Below are positions 30,007 through 39,576 of a stretch of 64,000 nt of DNA, in pieces. The notes beneath the pieces were generated by a model. It saw only the letters and a list, made by a program, of their open reading frames with translations. It ran no database searches and was not told the origin of the DNA. The stretch covers positions 372,001 through 436,000 of the forward strand of contig JAFKEQ010000001.1 in the NCBI GenBank assembly GCA_017308575.1, read 5' to 3'. Position 1 is the first letter of the stretch. Each line of letters begins with the position of its first letter. The translations under genes were made by a program, and so were the position numbers. Source of the DNA: Afipia sp. (GTDB lineage Bacteria; Pseudomonadota; Alphaproteobacteria; Rhizobiales; Xanthobacteraceae).

Positions 30007-30611
30007 CCATCTGGCTTGACAGGGCGCCGCTGATTCTGGCGTCGCAAAGTGCCGTGCGGCGCAATCTCCTTGTGAATGCAGGCATCACCGTTGAGACGAT
30101 TCCGGCCGACATCGATGAGCGCGGCATTCAAAAAGAATCGGGTCTGACCGATCCGGGCAAGATCGCTGCATTGCTGGCGGCGGAAAAAGCAAAATTCATT
30201 TCGGCGCAGCATCCCGGCCGTTATGTGATCGGCGCGGATCAGACGCTGGCCCTGGGCGAGCGAATGTTCAGCAAGCCTGCGGATCGCGCGGCGGCCGCGG
30301 CGCAGATCAAAACGCTTGCGGGGGAGACTCACGCGCTTCACAGCGCCGTTGTTGTGGCGAAGGATGGTGCGCCGCTGTTCTCTCATGTCAGCGTCGCGCG
30401 CATGACGATGCGCCCGCTCACCGACGAAAATATCGCGGCCTATCTCGACGAAGCGGGCGACGCGGTGCGATCGAGCGTTGGAGCCTATCAGCTGGAAAAA
30501 ACCGGCGTGAATCTGTTCGAGCGGATCGATGGCGACCATTTCACCATCCTGGGATTGCCGCTGCTGCCGCTGCTTGCTTTCCTGCGCGCCCGCGATCTGC
30601 TCACGGTCTAA
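30003..30611 (+). CDS. maf: Maf-like nucleotide pyrophosphatase
   Basis: A 202-residue Maf/HAM1-superfamily protein that hydrolyses non-canonical nucleoside triphosphates. Seen are [20 protein letters not shown], the [12 protein letters not shown] block with the catalytic Asp, and [30 protein letters not shown]. It starts with GTG at 30003, overlapping the ppsR stop by 4 bp (GTGA), so translation is probably coupled. An alternative start inside ppsR (29904) adds unrelated residues. Confidence 0.9.
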   Translation: MTIWLDRAPLILASQSAVRRNLLVNAGITVETIPADIDERGIQKESGLTDPGKIAALLAAEKAKFISAQHPGRYVIGADQTLALGERMFSKPADRAAAAAQIKTLAGETHALHSAVVVAKDGAPLFSHVSVARMTMRPLTDENIAAYLDEAGDAVRSSVGAYQLEKTGVNLFERIDGDHFTILGLPLLPLLAFLRARDLLTV

Positions 30612-30619
30612 CGAAAGAA

Positions 30620-31237
30620 ATGTCGATGCTGCTGCTGGGTCTCACCGGTTCGATCGGGATGGGAAAATCCACCACCGCGAAACTGTTCGAAGAGGCAGGG
30701 GTGCCGGTCTATGACGCCGACGCCACCGTGCATAAAATCTATGAGGGCGAGGCTGTTCCGGCGGTCGAAGCCGCGTTTCCCGGCGTCACGGTCAACGGAC
30801 GGGTCGACCGCCAGAAGCTGTCGGCGATGGTGGTCAACAATGCCGAGGCGATGAAGCGGCTTGAGACCATCGTGCATCCGATGCTGCGCAGCCATCAGCT
30901 CAGGTTCCTCAGTGATGTGGAAAGATCCGGCGCGCCGGTGGCGGTGCTGGATGTGCCGCTGCTGTTCGAGACCGGCGGCGAAAAACGCGTCGATGCGGTG
31001 GTGGTGGTTACCACCACGCCGGACGTTCAGCGCGAACGCATTCTGGCGCGAGAAAATATGACCCCCGACAAGCTGGACGCGATTCTGGCGCGCCAGATTC
31101 CCGACGCGGAAAAGCGCGCCCGTGCGGATTTTGTGGTGGACACCTCGCACGGGCTGGAACCGGTGCGGCAACGGATCGGTGAAATCCTGCGCGAAGTCGT
31201 TAAAATGCCGAAGCGGCGCATTGAGTCGCCGCGCTAG
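30620..31237 (+). CDS. coaE: Dephospho-CoA kinase
   Basis: A 205-residue P-loop kinase performing the last step of CoA synthesis. The Walker A is GSIGMGKS at residues 10-17, followed by [16 protein letters not shown] with the catalytic [24 protein letters not shown] and [19 protein letters not shown] are family blocks. It begins 8 bp after maf. In many relatives aroE separates the two genes; it is not present here. Confidence 0.95.
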   Translation: MSMLLLGLTGSIGMGKSTTAKLFEEAGVPVYDADATVHKIYEGEAVPAVEAAFPGVTVNGRVDRQKLSAMVVNNAEAMKRLETIVHPMLRSHQLRFLSDVERSGAPVAVLDVPLLFETGGEKRVDAVVVVTTTPDVQRERILARENMTPDKLDAILARQIPDAEKRARADFVVDTSHGLEPVRQRIGEILREVVKMPKRRIESPR

Positions 31238-31244
31238 TAGGCTG

Positions 31245-31336
31245 CGTCATTGCGAGGCGCAGTTGCGCCGAAGCAATCCATAGCTGCACAAAAGAAACTG
31301 GATTGCTTCGTCGGCTTCGCCTCCTCGCAATGACGG
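31245..31336. repeat. Intergenic palindromic repeat, family C
   Basis: CGTCATTGCGAGGCGCAG, GCCGAAGCAATCCA, spacer, TGGATTGCTTCGTCGGC and CTCCTCGCAATGACGG. The ends are inverted copies. It lies between coaE and dnaQ; dnaQ begins 38 bp after it. Confidence 0.85.
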
Positions 31337-31374
31337 CCATCCGGGTTAACTTATTCAGCTCAGGTTTGAACTCC

Positions 31375-32073
31375 ATGCGTGAAATCGTTCTCGATACCGA
31401 AACCACCGGCCTTGATCCGCTGCGCGGCGACCGGCTGGTCGAAATCGGCTGTGTCGAAATGGTCAACCGCATGGCGACCGGCCAGACCTATCATGTCTAT
31501 CTCAATCCCGAGCGCGACATGCCGCAGGAGGCCTTCGCGGTTCACGGCCTGTCGTCGGAATTTCTCGCGGACAAACCGCTGTTCGCGGCGGTGGCCGAGG
31601 AGTTTCTGGCCTTCATCGGCGATGCGCCGCTGGTGATTCACAACGCGATGTTCGATATCGGCTTCATCAATGCCGAGCTTGACCGGATCAAGCGCCTCGC
31701 GATTCCGCGTGAGCGGCTGGTGGATACGCTGACGCTGGCGCGCCGCAAGCATCCGGGCGTGTCGAACAGGCTCGACGACTTGTGTTCGCGCTACGCCATC
31801 GACAATTCCCGCCGCACCAAGCACGGCGCGCTGCTCGACGCGGAATTGCTGGCTGAAGTCTATATCGATCTGATCGGCGCGCGGCAGTCGTCGCTGATCC
31901 TGTCGGAAACCCGCATATCGTTCAGCGCAGGGCAGGCGGATACGCCGCGGCGGCAGCGCGAAACGCCGCTCGCGCCGCGCCTCAGCGCAGCCGAAATCGC
32001 CGCCCACGACGCATTTATTGCGACACTGGGCGGCACGCCGATCTGGAACGAATTTTCGCCGAAGGAATCGTAA
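31375..32073 (+). CDS. dnaQ: DNA polymerase III epsilon subunit (proofreading exonuclease)
   Basis: A 232-residue DEDDh 3'-5' exonuclease. Exo I is VLDTETTGLDP with Asp7 and Glu9, Exo II is PLVIHNAMFDIGFIN, and Exo III is KHGALLDAELLAEVY with the catalytic His and Asp. The tail after residue 185 is the polymerase-alpha-binding region. ATG 31375 is chosen as the family N-terminus; the frame upstream runs into the family C repeat. Confidence 0.95.
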   Translation: MREIVLDTETTGLDPLRGDRLVEIGCVEMVNRMATGQTYHVYLNPERDMPQEAFAVHGLSSEFLADKPLFAAVAEEFLAFIGDAPLVIHNAMFDIGFINAELDRIKRLAIPRERLVDTLTLARRKHPGVSNRLDDLCSRYAIDNSRRTKHGALLDAELLAEVYIDLIGARQSSLILSETRISFSAGQADTPRRQRETPLAPRLSAAEIAAHDAFIATLGGTPIWNEFSPKES

Positions 32074-32103
32074 GTCCGGCCTCCGGAGAGGCCGGGCGCG
32101 CGC

Positions 32104-32583
32104 TTAGCTCGGGCGGATCTGCTGCTCGGCCTGACGCGCCATGTTCTGGCGGTAGAGGCCGACGAAATCCACCGGATCGAGCATCAGCGGCGGGAAGCCG
32201 CCGTTGCGAACCGAGGTCGCCACAATCTCGCGGGCGAAGGGGAACAGCAGGCGCGGGCATTCGATCATGATGAACGGATGCAGGCTGTCCTGCGGCACGT
32301 TCAGGATGCGGAAGACGCCGGCATAGACCAGTTCGAAACCGAACAGCAGCGTGCTGTCGTTCTCGGCCTTGCCCTCGATGCTGAGCGCGACTTCATAGTC
32401 GTTCTCGGCGACGGCGTTCGCTGTCACGTTGATCTGGATGTTGATGGACGGCTGCTTGTCCTGGGCCATCAGGGATGCCGGAGCATTCGGGTTCTCGAAC
32501 GAGAGATCCTTGATGTACTGGGCCAGGATGTTGAGCTGCGGGGGAGCCTCGTTCTCAAGAGGAGCGCCATTGCCGTTGGTCAT
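32104..32583 (-). CDS. secB: Protein-export chaperone SecB
   Basis: A 159-residue tetrameric chaperone that holds preproteins unfolded and delivers them to SecA. Diagnostic blocks are [101 protein letters not shown] 32583 gives [16 protein letters not shown], typical of alphaproteobacterial SecB. It converges with dnaQ and diverges from the Tim44-domain gene. Confidence 0.96.
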   Translation of the reverse strand: MTNGNGAPLENEAPPQLNILAQYIKDLSFENPNAPASLMAQDKQPSINIQINVTANAVAENDYEVALSIEGKAENDSTLLFGFELVYAGVFRILNVPQDSLHPFIMIECPRLLFPFAREIVATSVRNGGFPPLMLDPVDFVGLYRQNMARQAEQQIRPS

Positions 32584-32971
32584 GAATCTGTACTCTCCGA
32601 GAATGTGGATGGGCCCGCGAAGGAGGCCCGGTCTGGATCGGCCTGCCAAAAGCTGGCTGCCCGCGGTCCGTCGGGGCGAGTGGCTATCATAGCCTTGCCG
32701 CATTCGACAAGGACGATAGGCCGGTCAGACCCGTTTCGGTTGGCCACGACGGCCCGATCGGGTAGAATCGGCCTAAATTGCAGCCGCGAGAGCCAAAACC
32801 TCCGCCTTTGGGCCTTTCGCAGGTGCAGGTTAATGTCGCTATATAGCGACATAAAGACGTGTTGGCTGGGCCGGGTTTCGTGCCTACATGGTAATGGCAC
32901 GGCGTCTAGGCGGGTCTTTTGCCTGGGGATGCCTTCAGGCGACGCGCCGCCAATCGGAAAGTGAATGCGAC
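32584..32971. other. 388-bp divergent region between secB and Tim44-domain gene
   Basis: No coding region is supported. It holds the secB promoter side, the perfect 20-bp palindrome at 32833-32852, and the leader of the Tim44-domain gene. An fxsA-type gene found at this place in some relatives is not present. Confidence 0.5.
32833..32852. promoter_or_regulatory. Perfect 20-bp palindrome, candidate operator
   Basis: ATGTCGCTATATAGCGACAT reads identically on both strands with no mismatch. It lies 250 bp upstream of secB and 120 bp upstream of the Tim44-domain gene in the divergent region. Its length and AT centre suit a dimeric repressor. The regulator is unknown. Confidence 0.6.
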
Positions 32972-33670
32972 GTGGATATTTATACGATCATTTTTCTGGC
33001 TCTAGCCGTCTTCATATTCCTGCGGCTGAGGAATGTGCTGGGTCAGCGCACCGGTGACGAGCGTCCGCCGTTCGATCGCGCGGCCCGCGACGTGCTGCGC
33101 GGCGCGCCGGACAATGTCGTTCCGATCGGCAAGACCATCGATCAGACGCCGCTGGCGCCGTCTGCGGAACCTGCCGTTGCGCCGGACCGCTGGAAGGGCA
33201 TCGCCGAATCCGGTTCCGCCCTGGCGCGCGGGCTCGATCAGATCGCAGCCAGTGATCCGTCGTTCGATGCGCAGCATTTCGTTTCCGGCGCCAAGAGCGC
33301 TTACGAAATGATCGTGCTGGCTTTCGCCAATGGCGAGCGCCGCGCGCTGAAGGATCTGCTGTCGTCGGAGGTCTATGAAGGCTTCGACGCCGCGATCAAG
33401 GAGCGCGAGCAGCGCGGCGAGAAGGTGGATACTCGCTTCGCGTCGATCGACAAGGCTGAAATCGTCAACGCCGAAATCCGGGACCGCGCCGCGCAGATCA
33501 CCATCCGTTTCGTGTCGCAGATGATCTCGGTAACGCGCGACAAGGCTGGCACCGTTGTCGATGGCAACCCGGAAAAGCTCACCGATGTCACAGATGTCTG
33601 GACGTTCGCCCGTGACATCGCTTCGCGCGATCCGAACTGGAAGCTGGTTGGGACGGAAAGCGGCCAGTAA
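32972..33670 (+). CDS. Tim44/TimA-domain membrane protein
   Basis: A 232-residue protein with one N-terminal membrane segment (VDIYTIIFLALAVFIFLRLRNVLG) and a C-terminal Tim44-like domain (residues 80-230: AHHFVSGAKSAYEMIVLAFANGERRALKDLLSSEVYEGF, then DVWTFARDIASRDPNWKLVGT). It resembles alphaproteobacterial homologues of mitochondrial Tim44 (TimA). GTG 32972 is preferred because it starts directly before the membrane helix; an earlier frame exists from 32888. Next to secB and mltA, as in other Rhizobiales. Its role in export is not firmly established. Confidence 0.85.
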   Translation: MDIYTIIFLALAVFIFLRLRNVLGQRTGDERPPFDRAARDVLRGAPDNVVPIGKTIDQTPLAPSAEPAVAPDRWKGIAESGSALARGLDQIAASDPSFDAQHFVSGAKSAYEMIVLAFANGERRALKDLLSSEVYEGFDAAIKEREQRGEKVDTRFASIDKAEIVNAEIRDRAAQITIRFVSQMISVTRDKAGTVVDGNPEKLTDVTDVWTFARDIASRDPNWKLVGTESGQ

Positions 33671-33707
33671 GGCCCACGCGCCCGGCGCACATGCGCCGAG
33701 GCCCGGA

Positions 33708-35084
33708 GTGCGGCTCGGCGCATGGATCGGCGCCGGGCTGATCGCAGCAGCGGCTCTCACTGTCACCGAAATCCACGCGCGTTCCGCGCACCGTCCTCAT
33801 ACTCCTCCGCAGCAAGAGCCGGTCCCGGTCCGGCATGGTCCGGTGATCTGGCCGCTGCAATTTCCCGAAAGCCAGTACATGCCGTTGGCCTGGAGCGCTG
33901 TTCCGGGCTGGGCTGACGACGATCCGCTGCCCGCCTTCAAGACATTCCGCATCAGTTGCAGGCCGATCGTGGCGCAGACCGCGCCGCTCGCCGACAGCAA
34001 GGCGCTCGGTACGTCGTTGCGCGAGCCCTGCATGGCCGCGCGCGCAGAAAATATTTCCGACAGCGCGAAGGCGCGCGAATTCTTCGAGACCAATTTCATT
34101 CCGCTGGAAATCTCGCGGATCGGCGAGGATGCCGGTTTCGTCACCGGCTATTACGAGCCGATTGTCGATGGCTCGCGCGTGCGCACCGATGTTTACACCG
34201 TGCCGGTCTACCGGCGGCCGTCGAATCTGTTCGTGCGCGGCTATTCGCAGGCCAGTCCCACTATGCCCAACAAGGGGCAGGTGTTTCGCAAGATCGGCCG
34301 CCGCAAGCTGGTGCCGTATTACGATCGCGGCGAGATCGAGGACGGCGCGATTGCGGGCCGCGGGCTCGAAGTGGTCTGGCTGAAAAACCAGACCGATCTG
34401 CTGTTCATCCAGATACAGGGATCGGCGCGGATTCGTCTCGAGGACGGATCGATGGTGCGCATCAACTACGATGCGCATAACGGCTTTCCCTATACGCCGG
34501 TGGGCCGGGTGCTGATCGAGCGCAACATCATCCCCAAGGATCAGATGTCGATGCAGAAGATCCGGGAATATATGGAGCAGAATCCGGGCGCGGCGGACGA
34601 GCTGCGCCGGCAGAACCGTTCCTATGTGTTCTTCCGCGAAGTCGCGCTGTCGGCGACGGACGAGGCCGTCGGCGCGCAGGGCGTGCCGCTGACCGCCGGG
34701 CGCTCCATTGCCGTCGACAAGAACCTGCATGTCTACGGCACGCCGTTCTTCATCGAGGGCAATCTGCCGATCGAATCGGATGCGTCGAACACGCCATTCC
34801 ATCGTCTGATGATCGCGCAGGATACCGGATCGGCCATTATCGGCCCCGCGCGCGCCGATCTTTATTTCGGCGCGGGAGCGGAGGCGGGACGTATCGCGGG
34901 CCGGATGAAAAATGCCGCGCGCTTTGTGATGCTGCTGCCGAAGAGTCTCGATCCCGTCGCGCGCGGCAAGACCGTGCCGCTGCCGGAAGCGCGGCCGCAG
35001 CCGGTCGCGGAGACTGCTCCGGCTGCAAAATCGGAGACGCCGCGCCGCGCGCGGCATCATCGTCGCGGGCATGACCGTCCATGA
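33708..35084 (+). CDS. mltA: Membrane-bound lytic murein transglycosylase A (MltA)
   Basis: A 458-residue protein with a hydrophobic signal/anchor near the N-terminus (GAWIGAGLIAAAALTV) and the MltA beta-barrel: GYYEPIVDGSRVRTDVYTVPVYRRP, KLVPYYDRGEIEDGAIAGRGLEVVWLKNQTDLLFIQIQGSARIRLEDG, SYVFFRE, and the 3D domain GSAIIGPARADLYFGAG, which carries the catalytic Asp. It cleaves peptidoglycan to 1,6-anhydromuropeptides. A lipobox is not evident. The start is uncertain: GTG 33708 follows GAGG, and a TTG at 33648 is another option inside the Tim44 gene. It overlaps the Smr gene by 4 bp. Confidence 0.9.
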   Translation: MRLGAWIGAGLIAAAALTVTEIHARSAHRPHTPPQQEPVPVRHGPVIWPLQFPESQYMPLAWSAVPGWADDDPLPAFKTFRISCRPIVAQTAPLADSKALGTSLREPCMAARAENISDSAKAREFFETNFIPLEISRIGEDAGFVTGYYEPIVDGSRVRTDVYTVPVYRRPSNLFVRGYSQASPTMPNKGQVFRKIGRRKLVPYYDRGEIEDGAIAGRGLEVVWLKNQTDLLFIQIQGSARIRLEDGSMVRINYDAHNGFPYTPVGRVLIERNIIPKDQMSMQKIREYMEQNPGAADELRRQNRSYVFFREVALSATDEAVGAQGVPLTAGRSIAVDKNLHVYGTPFFIEGNLPIESDASNTPFHRLMIAQDTGSAIIGPARADLYFGAGAEAGRIAGRMKNAARFVMLLPKSLDPVARGKTVPLPEARPQPVAETAPAAKSETPRRARHHRRGHDRP

Positions 35085-35665
35085 AACGTCCGCCCGTTCT
35101 CGATCCGCCGCGCGTCACCCGCCGCAAGCGCGTGCTGAGTTCCGAAGAGCTTCAGCTTTGGGAGAGTGTGGCGAAGCAGGCGAAACCGTTGCGCAAACGG
35201 CCGCGCGTCGAAAAGATCGCGATCGAGGTTGTCGAGGAAACGGCTGTGGTGGTGACGCGGTCCGCGCCGCCGCCGAAGGCGTCACCCGCTCCGCGCAAGA
35301 TTTCGGCCGCGCCGCCGTCGCCGCCACCGCTCGCGCCGCTGGGCCGGCGCGAACGCTCGCAACTGTCGCGCGGGCGCAAGGAGATCGATGCGCGGCTCGA
35401 TCTGCATGGCATGACGCAGACCCGCGCGCATCGCGCGCTCTCCGACTTCCTGCATCGCGCGCAGGCCGATGGCATGACCTTCGTTCTGGTCATCACCGGC
35501 AAGGGCAAGACCGGATCGGAGTCCGAACGCGGCGTGCTCCGCCGTCAGGTGCCGCAATGGCTTTCCCTGCCGGAATTCCGCGGCGTGGTGGTCGGCTTCG
35601 AGGAAGCGCATATCGGCCACGGCGGCGGCGGCGCGCTCTATGTGCGGGTGAGGCGAGGGCGGTAA
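35081..35665 (+). CDS. Smr-domain protein (possible endonuclease)
   Basis: A 194-residue protein: a basic, proline/alanine-rich N-terminal half (1-105) and a C-terminal Smr (MutS2-like) domain with IDARLDLHGMTQTRAHRALSDFL, FVLVITGKGK and HGGGGALYVRVRR. LDLHGMT and the TGKG motif are the Smr signatures. Related proteins nick DNA or RNA, but stand-alone versions in Proteobacteria are of uncertain function. The start ATGA overlaps the mltA stop, so the two are coupled. It converges with hslU. Confidence 0.88.
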   Translation: MKRPPVLDPPRVTRRKRVLSSEELQLWESVAKQAKPLRKRPRVEKIAIEVVEETAVVVTRSAPPPKASPAPRKISAAPPSPPPLAPLGRRERSQLSRGRKEIDARLDLHGMTQTRAHRALSDFLHRAQADGMTFVLVITGKGKTGSESERGVLRRQVPQWLSLPEFRGVVVGFEEAHIGHGGGGALYVRVRRGR

Positions 35666-35668
35666 CCC

Positions 35669-36973
35669 TTACAAAATAAACCGGCTGAGATCCGTGTTCT
35701 TCGCCAGATCGCCAATGTGCTTTTGCACATAAGCCGCATCGATGGTGACGGTCTGCCCGTTCATATCCGGCGCGTGGAATGACGTTTCATCCAGCACGCG
35801 TTCCATCACGGTCTGCAAACGCCGCGCGCCGATGTTCTCGACCGTGGAGTTCACCGCCACCGCGACATCGGCCAGCGCGTCGATGGCTTCGTCGGAAATA
35901 TCGAGCGTCACGCCTTCGGTCTGCATCAGCGCGACATACTGCTTGATCAGCGACGCCTCGGGTTCGGTGAGAATGCGGCGCATGTCGTCGCGGGTCAGCG
36001 CCTGCAGTTCGACGCGGATCGGCAGGCGGCCCTGCAGTTCGGGGAGAAGGTCCGATGGCTTGGCGATATGGAATGCGCCGGATGCAATGAACAGGATATG
36101 GTCGGTCTTCACCGCGCCGTGCTTGGTGGACACGGTGGTGCCTTCGATCAGCGGTAGCAGGTCGCGCTGCACGCCCTCGCGCGAGACGTCGCCGGTCCGC
36201 GCGCCATCGCGCACGCAGATCTTGTCGATTTCATCCAGAAAGACGATGCCGTTGTTCTCGACCGCCTGAATGGCTTCCAACGTCAGTTGTTCGTTGTCGA
36301 GCAGCTTGTCGCTTTCCTCGTTGACGAGAATCTCGTGCGAATCCGCCACCGTCAGCCGCCGCGTCTTGGCGCGTCCGCCCATCTTGCCGAAGATGTCGCC
36401 GATGTTGATCGCGCCCATCTGCGCGCCGGGCATGCCGGGAATCTCGAACATCGGCATGCCGCCGCCCGACGACTGGGTCTCGATCTCGATTTCCTTGTCG
36501 TTCAGTTCGCCCGCGCGCAGTTTCCGGCGGAAGGAATCGCGCGTGGAGGCGCCGGCATTCGCGCCGACCAGCGCATCGAGCACGCGCTCTTCGGCTGCGA
36601 GCTGCGCCCGCGCCTGCACGTCCTTGCGCTTGCGCTCGCGAATCTGCAGGATCGCTACTTCCACGAGATCGCGCACGATCTGTTCGACGTCGCGGCCGAC
36701 ATAACCGACCTCGGTGAACTTGGTGGCTTCCACTTTCAGGAACGGCGCATTGGCGAGCTTCGCCAGCCGCCGCGCGATCTCGGTCTTGCCGACGCCGGTG
36801 GGGCCGATCATCAGAATATTTTTCGGCAGCACTTCTTCGCGCAGCGAGCCGGTGAGTTGCTGACGCCGCCAGCGGTTGCGCAATGCAATGGCGACGGCGC
36901 GCTTGGCGTCGCCTTGGCCGACGATGAAACGGTCGAGTTCGGAAACGATTTCGCGAGGGGAGAAGTCTGTCAT
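35669..36973 (-). CDS. hslU: HslU ATPase subunit of the HslUV protease
   Basis: A 434-residue AAA+ unfoldase. Residues 1-60 carry [33 protein letters not shown] and Walker [16 protein letters not shown]. The I domain lies about 110-230. The pore loop is in [12 protein letters not shown], and Walker B is [11 protein letters not shown]. The arginine finger region [14 protein letters not shown] follows, and the C-terminus ends NTDLSRFIL, which docks into HslV. It lies downstream of the DUF2585 gene rather than directly beside hslV, but all three run leftward. Confidence 0.96.
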   Translation of the reverse strand: MTDFSPREIVSELDRFIVGQGDAKRAVAIALRNRWRRQQLTGSLREEVLPKNILMIGPTGVGKTEIARRLAKLANAPFLKVEATKFTEVGYVGRDVEQIVRDLVEVAILQIRERKRKDVQARAQLAAEERVLDALVGANAGASTRDSFRRKLRAGELNDKEIEIETQSSGGGMPMFEIPGMPGAQMGAINIGDIFGKMGGRAKTRRLTVADSHEILVNEESDKLLDNEQLTLEAIQAVENNGIVFLDEIDKICVRDGARTGDVSREGVQRDLLPLIEGTTVSTKHGAVKTDHILFIASGAFHIAKPSDLLPELQGRLPIRVELQALTRDDMRRILTEPEASLIKQYVALMQTEGVTLDISDEAIDALADVAVAVNSTVENIGARRLQTVMERVLDETSFHAPDMNGQTVTIDAAYVQKHIGDLAKNTDLSRFIL

Positions 36974-37012
36974 GGCTCTTAGCTATTGCTGGCTTGGCTT
37001 AATCGCAAGCGA

Positions 37013-37618
37013 TTAGATGATCGGCGGCCCGCCTTGCCACTGCCGGATCGCATCGAACGGATGGATCAGCATGATGATGTTCAGCGTCAGGTTGTCGCGG
37101 ATGTGCAGGCCAACCGCGATCTCGAACGCGATGGCGATCAGAACGGTGGCGATGATTGGCAGTTTGCGCGCGGCGATGAAGCCCAGAACCATCGCCAGCG
37201 TGTCCGACACCGAATTGACGATGCTGTCGCCGTAATAGTCGAGCGAGATGGTGCCGGCACGATAGCGCTCGATGATGACCGGGGAATTTTCCAGCAGTTC
37301 CCAGCCGCCCTCGATCACCATCGCGATCAGCAGCCGCGCGATCCACGAAGCCTTTGGCAGCACCAGCCATGTCAGCGCATAAAACAGGAAGCCATGGATG
37401 ATGTGCGAGAAGGTGTACCAGTCGGCGATGTGCTGGGAATTCTCCGAACTCATCACCACGCCGTGCCACAGCTTCACATATCCGCAGGTGCAGATCGGCA
37501 CGCGGCCCATCGCATAGAGTGCGGCGGCCTGAAGGGCGAGCAGAAGCGCGGCAAGGAGAAAACCCTGCTGCGGCGTCAGCGCGGGACGTGCGGCTGCCGC
37601 GCTGCCGGTTGCGCTCAT
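37013..37618 (-). CDS. DUF2585/UPF0314 membrane protein
   Basis: A 201-residue integral membrane protein with five or six hydrophobic segments. The N-terminal helix is [23 protein letters not shown], followed by a cysteine motif [12 protein letters not shown] and [25 protein letters not shown]. The blocks [34 protein letters not shown] and [10 protein letters not shown] match the UPF0314 family found in Rhizobiales. Function unknown. Its start overlaps the hslV stop by 4 bp (ATGA), so it is co-translated with the protease subunit and sits between hslV and hslU. Confidence 0.88.
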   Translation of the reverse strand: MSATGSAAAARPALTPQQGFLLAALLLALQAAALYAMGRVPICTCGYVKLWHGVVMSSENSQHIADWYTFSHIIHGFLFYALTWLVLPKASWIARLLIAMVIEGGWELLENSPVIIERYRAGTISLDYYGDSIVNSVSDTLAMVLGFIAARKLPIIATVLIAIAFEIAVGLHIRDNLTLNIIMLIHPFDAIRQWQGGPPII

Positions 37619-38166
37619 GCGCTCAGCGTCTCGATGGTGACGTTGCGGTTGGTGTAGACGCAGATGTCCGCCGCGATATCGAGCGAGCGGCGCACGATGG
37701 TTTCGGCGTCATGTTCGGAATCCGCCAGCGCGCGCGCCGCGGCCAGCGCATAGTTGCCGCCGGAGCCGATCGCCATCACACCATGTTCGGGCTCCAGCAC
37801 GTCGCCGGTTCCGGTCAGCACCAGCGAAACCTCCTTGTCGGCCACGATCATCATGGCCTCGAGGCGGCGCAGGTAGCGGTCGGTGCGCCAGTCCTTCGCC
37901 AGTTCGACGGCGGCGCGGGTGAGCTGGCCGGGATACTGCTCCAGCTTGGCTTCCAGCCGCTCGAACAGGGTGAAGGCGTCGGCCGTCGCGCCGGCGAAAC
38001 CGCCGATCACGTCGCCCTTGCCGAGTTTTCGGACCTTCCGGGCGTTGGATTTGATGACCGTCTGGCCGATGGAGACTTGTCCGTCGCCGCCGATGACCAC
38101 CTTGCCACCCTTGCGGACCGTGAGAATGGTGGTCCCGTGCCAGACCTCGGGCTGTGATGCGTTCAT
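37615..38166 (-). CDS. hslV: HslV peptidase subunit
   Basis: A 183-residue threonine peptidase, the proteasome-beta-like half of HslUV. An 11-residue propeptide ends WHG before Thr12, the catalytic N-terminal threonine ([21 protein letters not shown]). Lys near residue 45 (NARKVRKLG), [17 protein letters not shown] and [14 protein letters not shown] are conserved. It assembles with HslU into a heat-inducible ATP-dependent protease. It is divergent from hisB, with 206 bp between. Confidence 0.96.
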   Translation of the reverse strand: MNASQPEVWHGTTILTVRKGGKVVIGGDGQVSIGQTVIKSNARKVRKLGKGDVIGGFAGATADAFTLFERLEAKLEQYPGQLTRAAVELAKDWRTDRYLRRLEAMMIVADKEVSLVLTGTGDVLEPEHGVMAIGSGGNYALAAARALADSEHDAETIVRRSLDIAADICVYTNRNVTIETLSA

Positions 38167-38372
38167 GAAAACCTCGTTGCGGGGCCTGATTTAGGCACGG
38201 ACGCCGCCGGTTGCAATCGGGCCCCGGAATGAGCGGATTCCGGTCACCATATCTGGAAAGTCAGACGAATTTCGGCCCATCCCGCAGTAGCGAAGGTATC
38301 ACACCCCTGTTAAAAGGGCGCACTTTCCAAGGCCTTTTTGTAAAGGCCATTTTCGAGCGAGCGAGCACTTTC

Positions 38373-38966
38373 ATGCGCACGGCCACGATCAAGCGCAAGA
38401 CCAAGGAAACCGACATTCAGGTGTCGGTCAATCTGGACGGCACCGGCGTGTCCGATGTCGCCACCGGCGTCGGCTTCTTCGACCATATGCTGGACCTTCT
38501 GGCGCGCCACTCGCGGATCGACATCACCGTCAAGGCGGTGGGCGATCTCCATGTCGATTTCCACCACACCACGGAAGATGTCGGCATCGCGCTCGGCCAG
38601 GCGGTGAAGCAGGCGCTCGGCGACATGAAGGGCATCACGCGCTATGCGGGCCTGCACATGCCGATGGACGAGACGCTGACCCGCGTGGTGATCGATATTT
38701 CGGGCCGCCCGGTGCTGGTGTTCCGGACGGAGTTTTCGCGCGACAAGATCGGCGAGTTCGACACCGAGCTGGTACGCGAGTGGTTTCAGGCCTTCGCGAT
38801 GAACGCCGGCATCACGCTGCATGTCGAAACGCTGTATGGCGAAAACAACCACCATATCGCCGAGTCCTGCTTCAAGGGTCTGGCGCGGGCGCTGCGTGCA
38901 GCGGTCGCGATCGATCCGAAGACGGCGAACGAAGTGCCGTCCACCAAGGGCCAGCTCGGCGGCTGA
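38373..38966 (+). CDS. hisB: Imidazoleglycerol-phosphate dehydratase
   Basis: A 197-residue monofunctional HisB. It opens [22 protein letters not shown] and carries the metal-binding [37 protein letters not shown], and [27 protein letters not shown]. The manganese histidine clusters (HH and HH) are intact. It dehydrates imidazole glycerol phosphate in histidine synthesis. Start 38373 gives the conserved N-terminus; the frame extends upstream to 38211. The histidine genes follow in the order hisB-DUF2628-hisH-hisA-hisF-hisE. Confidence 0.96.
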   Translation: MRTATIKRKTKETDIQVSVNLDGTGVSDVATGVGFFDHMLDLLARHSRIDITVKAVGDLHVDFHHTTEDVGIALGQAVKQALGDMKGITRYAGLHMPMDETLTRVVIDISGRPVLVFRTEFSRDKIGEFDTELVREWFQAFAMNAGITLHVETLYGENNHHIAESCFKGLARALRAAVAIDPKTANEVPSTKGQLGG

Positions 38967-39072
38967 TTTTCAGGCTCAGCGCATGCCGGTCATGCGCTGG
39001 CCTTCACTTTTGGACCATCGCCCGGCGCACGATCTTTGACGGATTGGACACAACGAGGTTCCGGAGACAATC

Positions 39073-39576
39073 ATGGCGGTTTACACGGTTCACGCGCCCG
39101 CGAGCTATTACGCCACCGACGTGCGCACCACGCCGGACAAGCTCGTCTTCGTGCGCGACGGTTTCTATGTCTGGGCCTTCGTCGCCGCGATCCTGTGGCT
39201 GATCTGGCACCGGCTCTGGCTGGCGCTGATCGCCTATCTCGCCATTTCGGTGGCGGCGGACGTCCTGTTCTCGCGGCTCGGCGTCGGCACTGGCGCGCGC
39301 CTGCTCATCATGATCGTGTTCGCCTTGCTCGTTGGCCTTGAGGCCGGAACGCTGCGCCGCTGGAAACTGTCGCGCGGCAAGTGGCGTCAGCTCGATACGG
39401 TCGTTGCCGATTCCGAGGAAGCCGCCGAGCGGCGTTTCTTCGAGCGCTGGAATGCACGCAGCGCGCAGGAGAGCGACCGCAACGCCATGTCTTCGCCGCC
39501 GCCCATGCCGCGCGCGTCCATCGCGCAGCCGCAGGGCATTATCGGCCTGTTTCCCGAACCCGGAGCGCCCCGTTGA
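39073..39576 (+). CDS. DUF2628 membrane protein within the his cluster
   Basis: A 167-residue protein with a short N-terminal polar stretch ([48 protein letters not shown]) and three hydrophobic segments, typical of DUF2628. A charged C-terminal region ends in a proline-rich tail. It lies between hisB and hisH, and the hisH start overlaps its stop. Genes of this family are often embedded in rhizobial his clusters; no role in histidine synthesis is established. A GGAG ribosome-binding site precedes the ATG. Confidence 0.85.
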   Translation: MAVYTVHAPASYYATDVRTTPDKLVFVRDGFYVWAFVAAILWLIWHRLWLALIAYLAISVAADVLFSRLGVGTGARLLIMIVFALLVGLEAGTLRRWKLSRGKWRQLDTVVADSEEAAERRFFERWNARSAQESDRNAMSSPPPMPRASIAQPQGIIGLFPEPGAPR

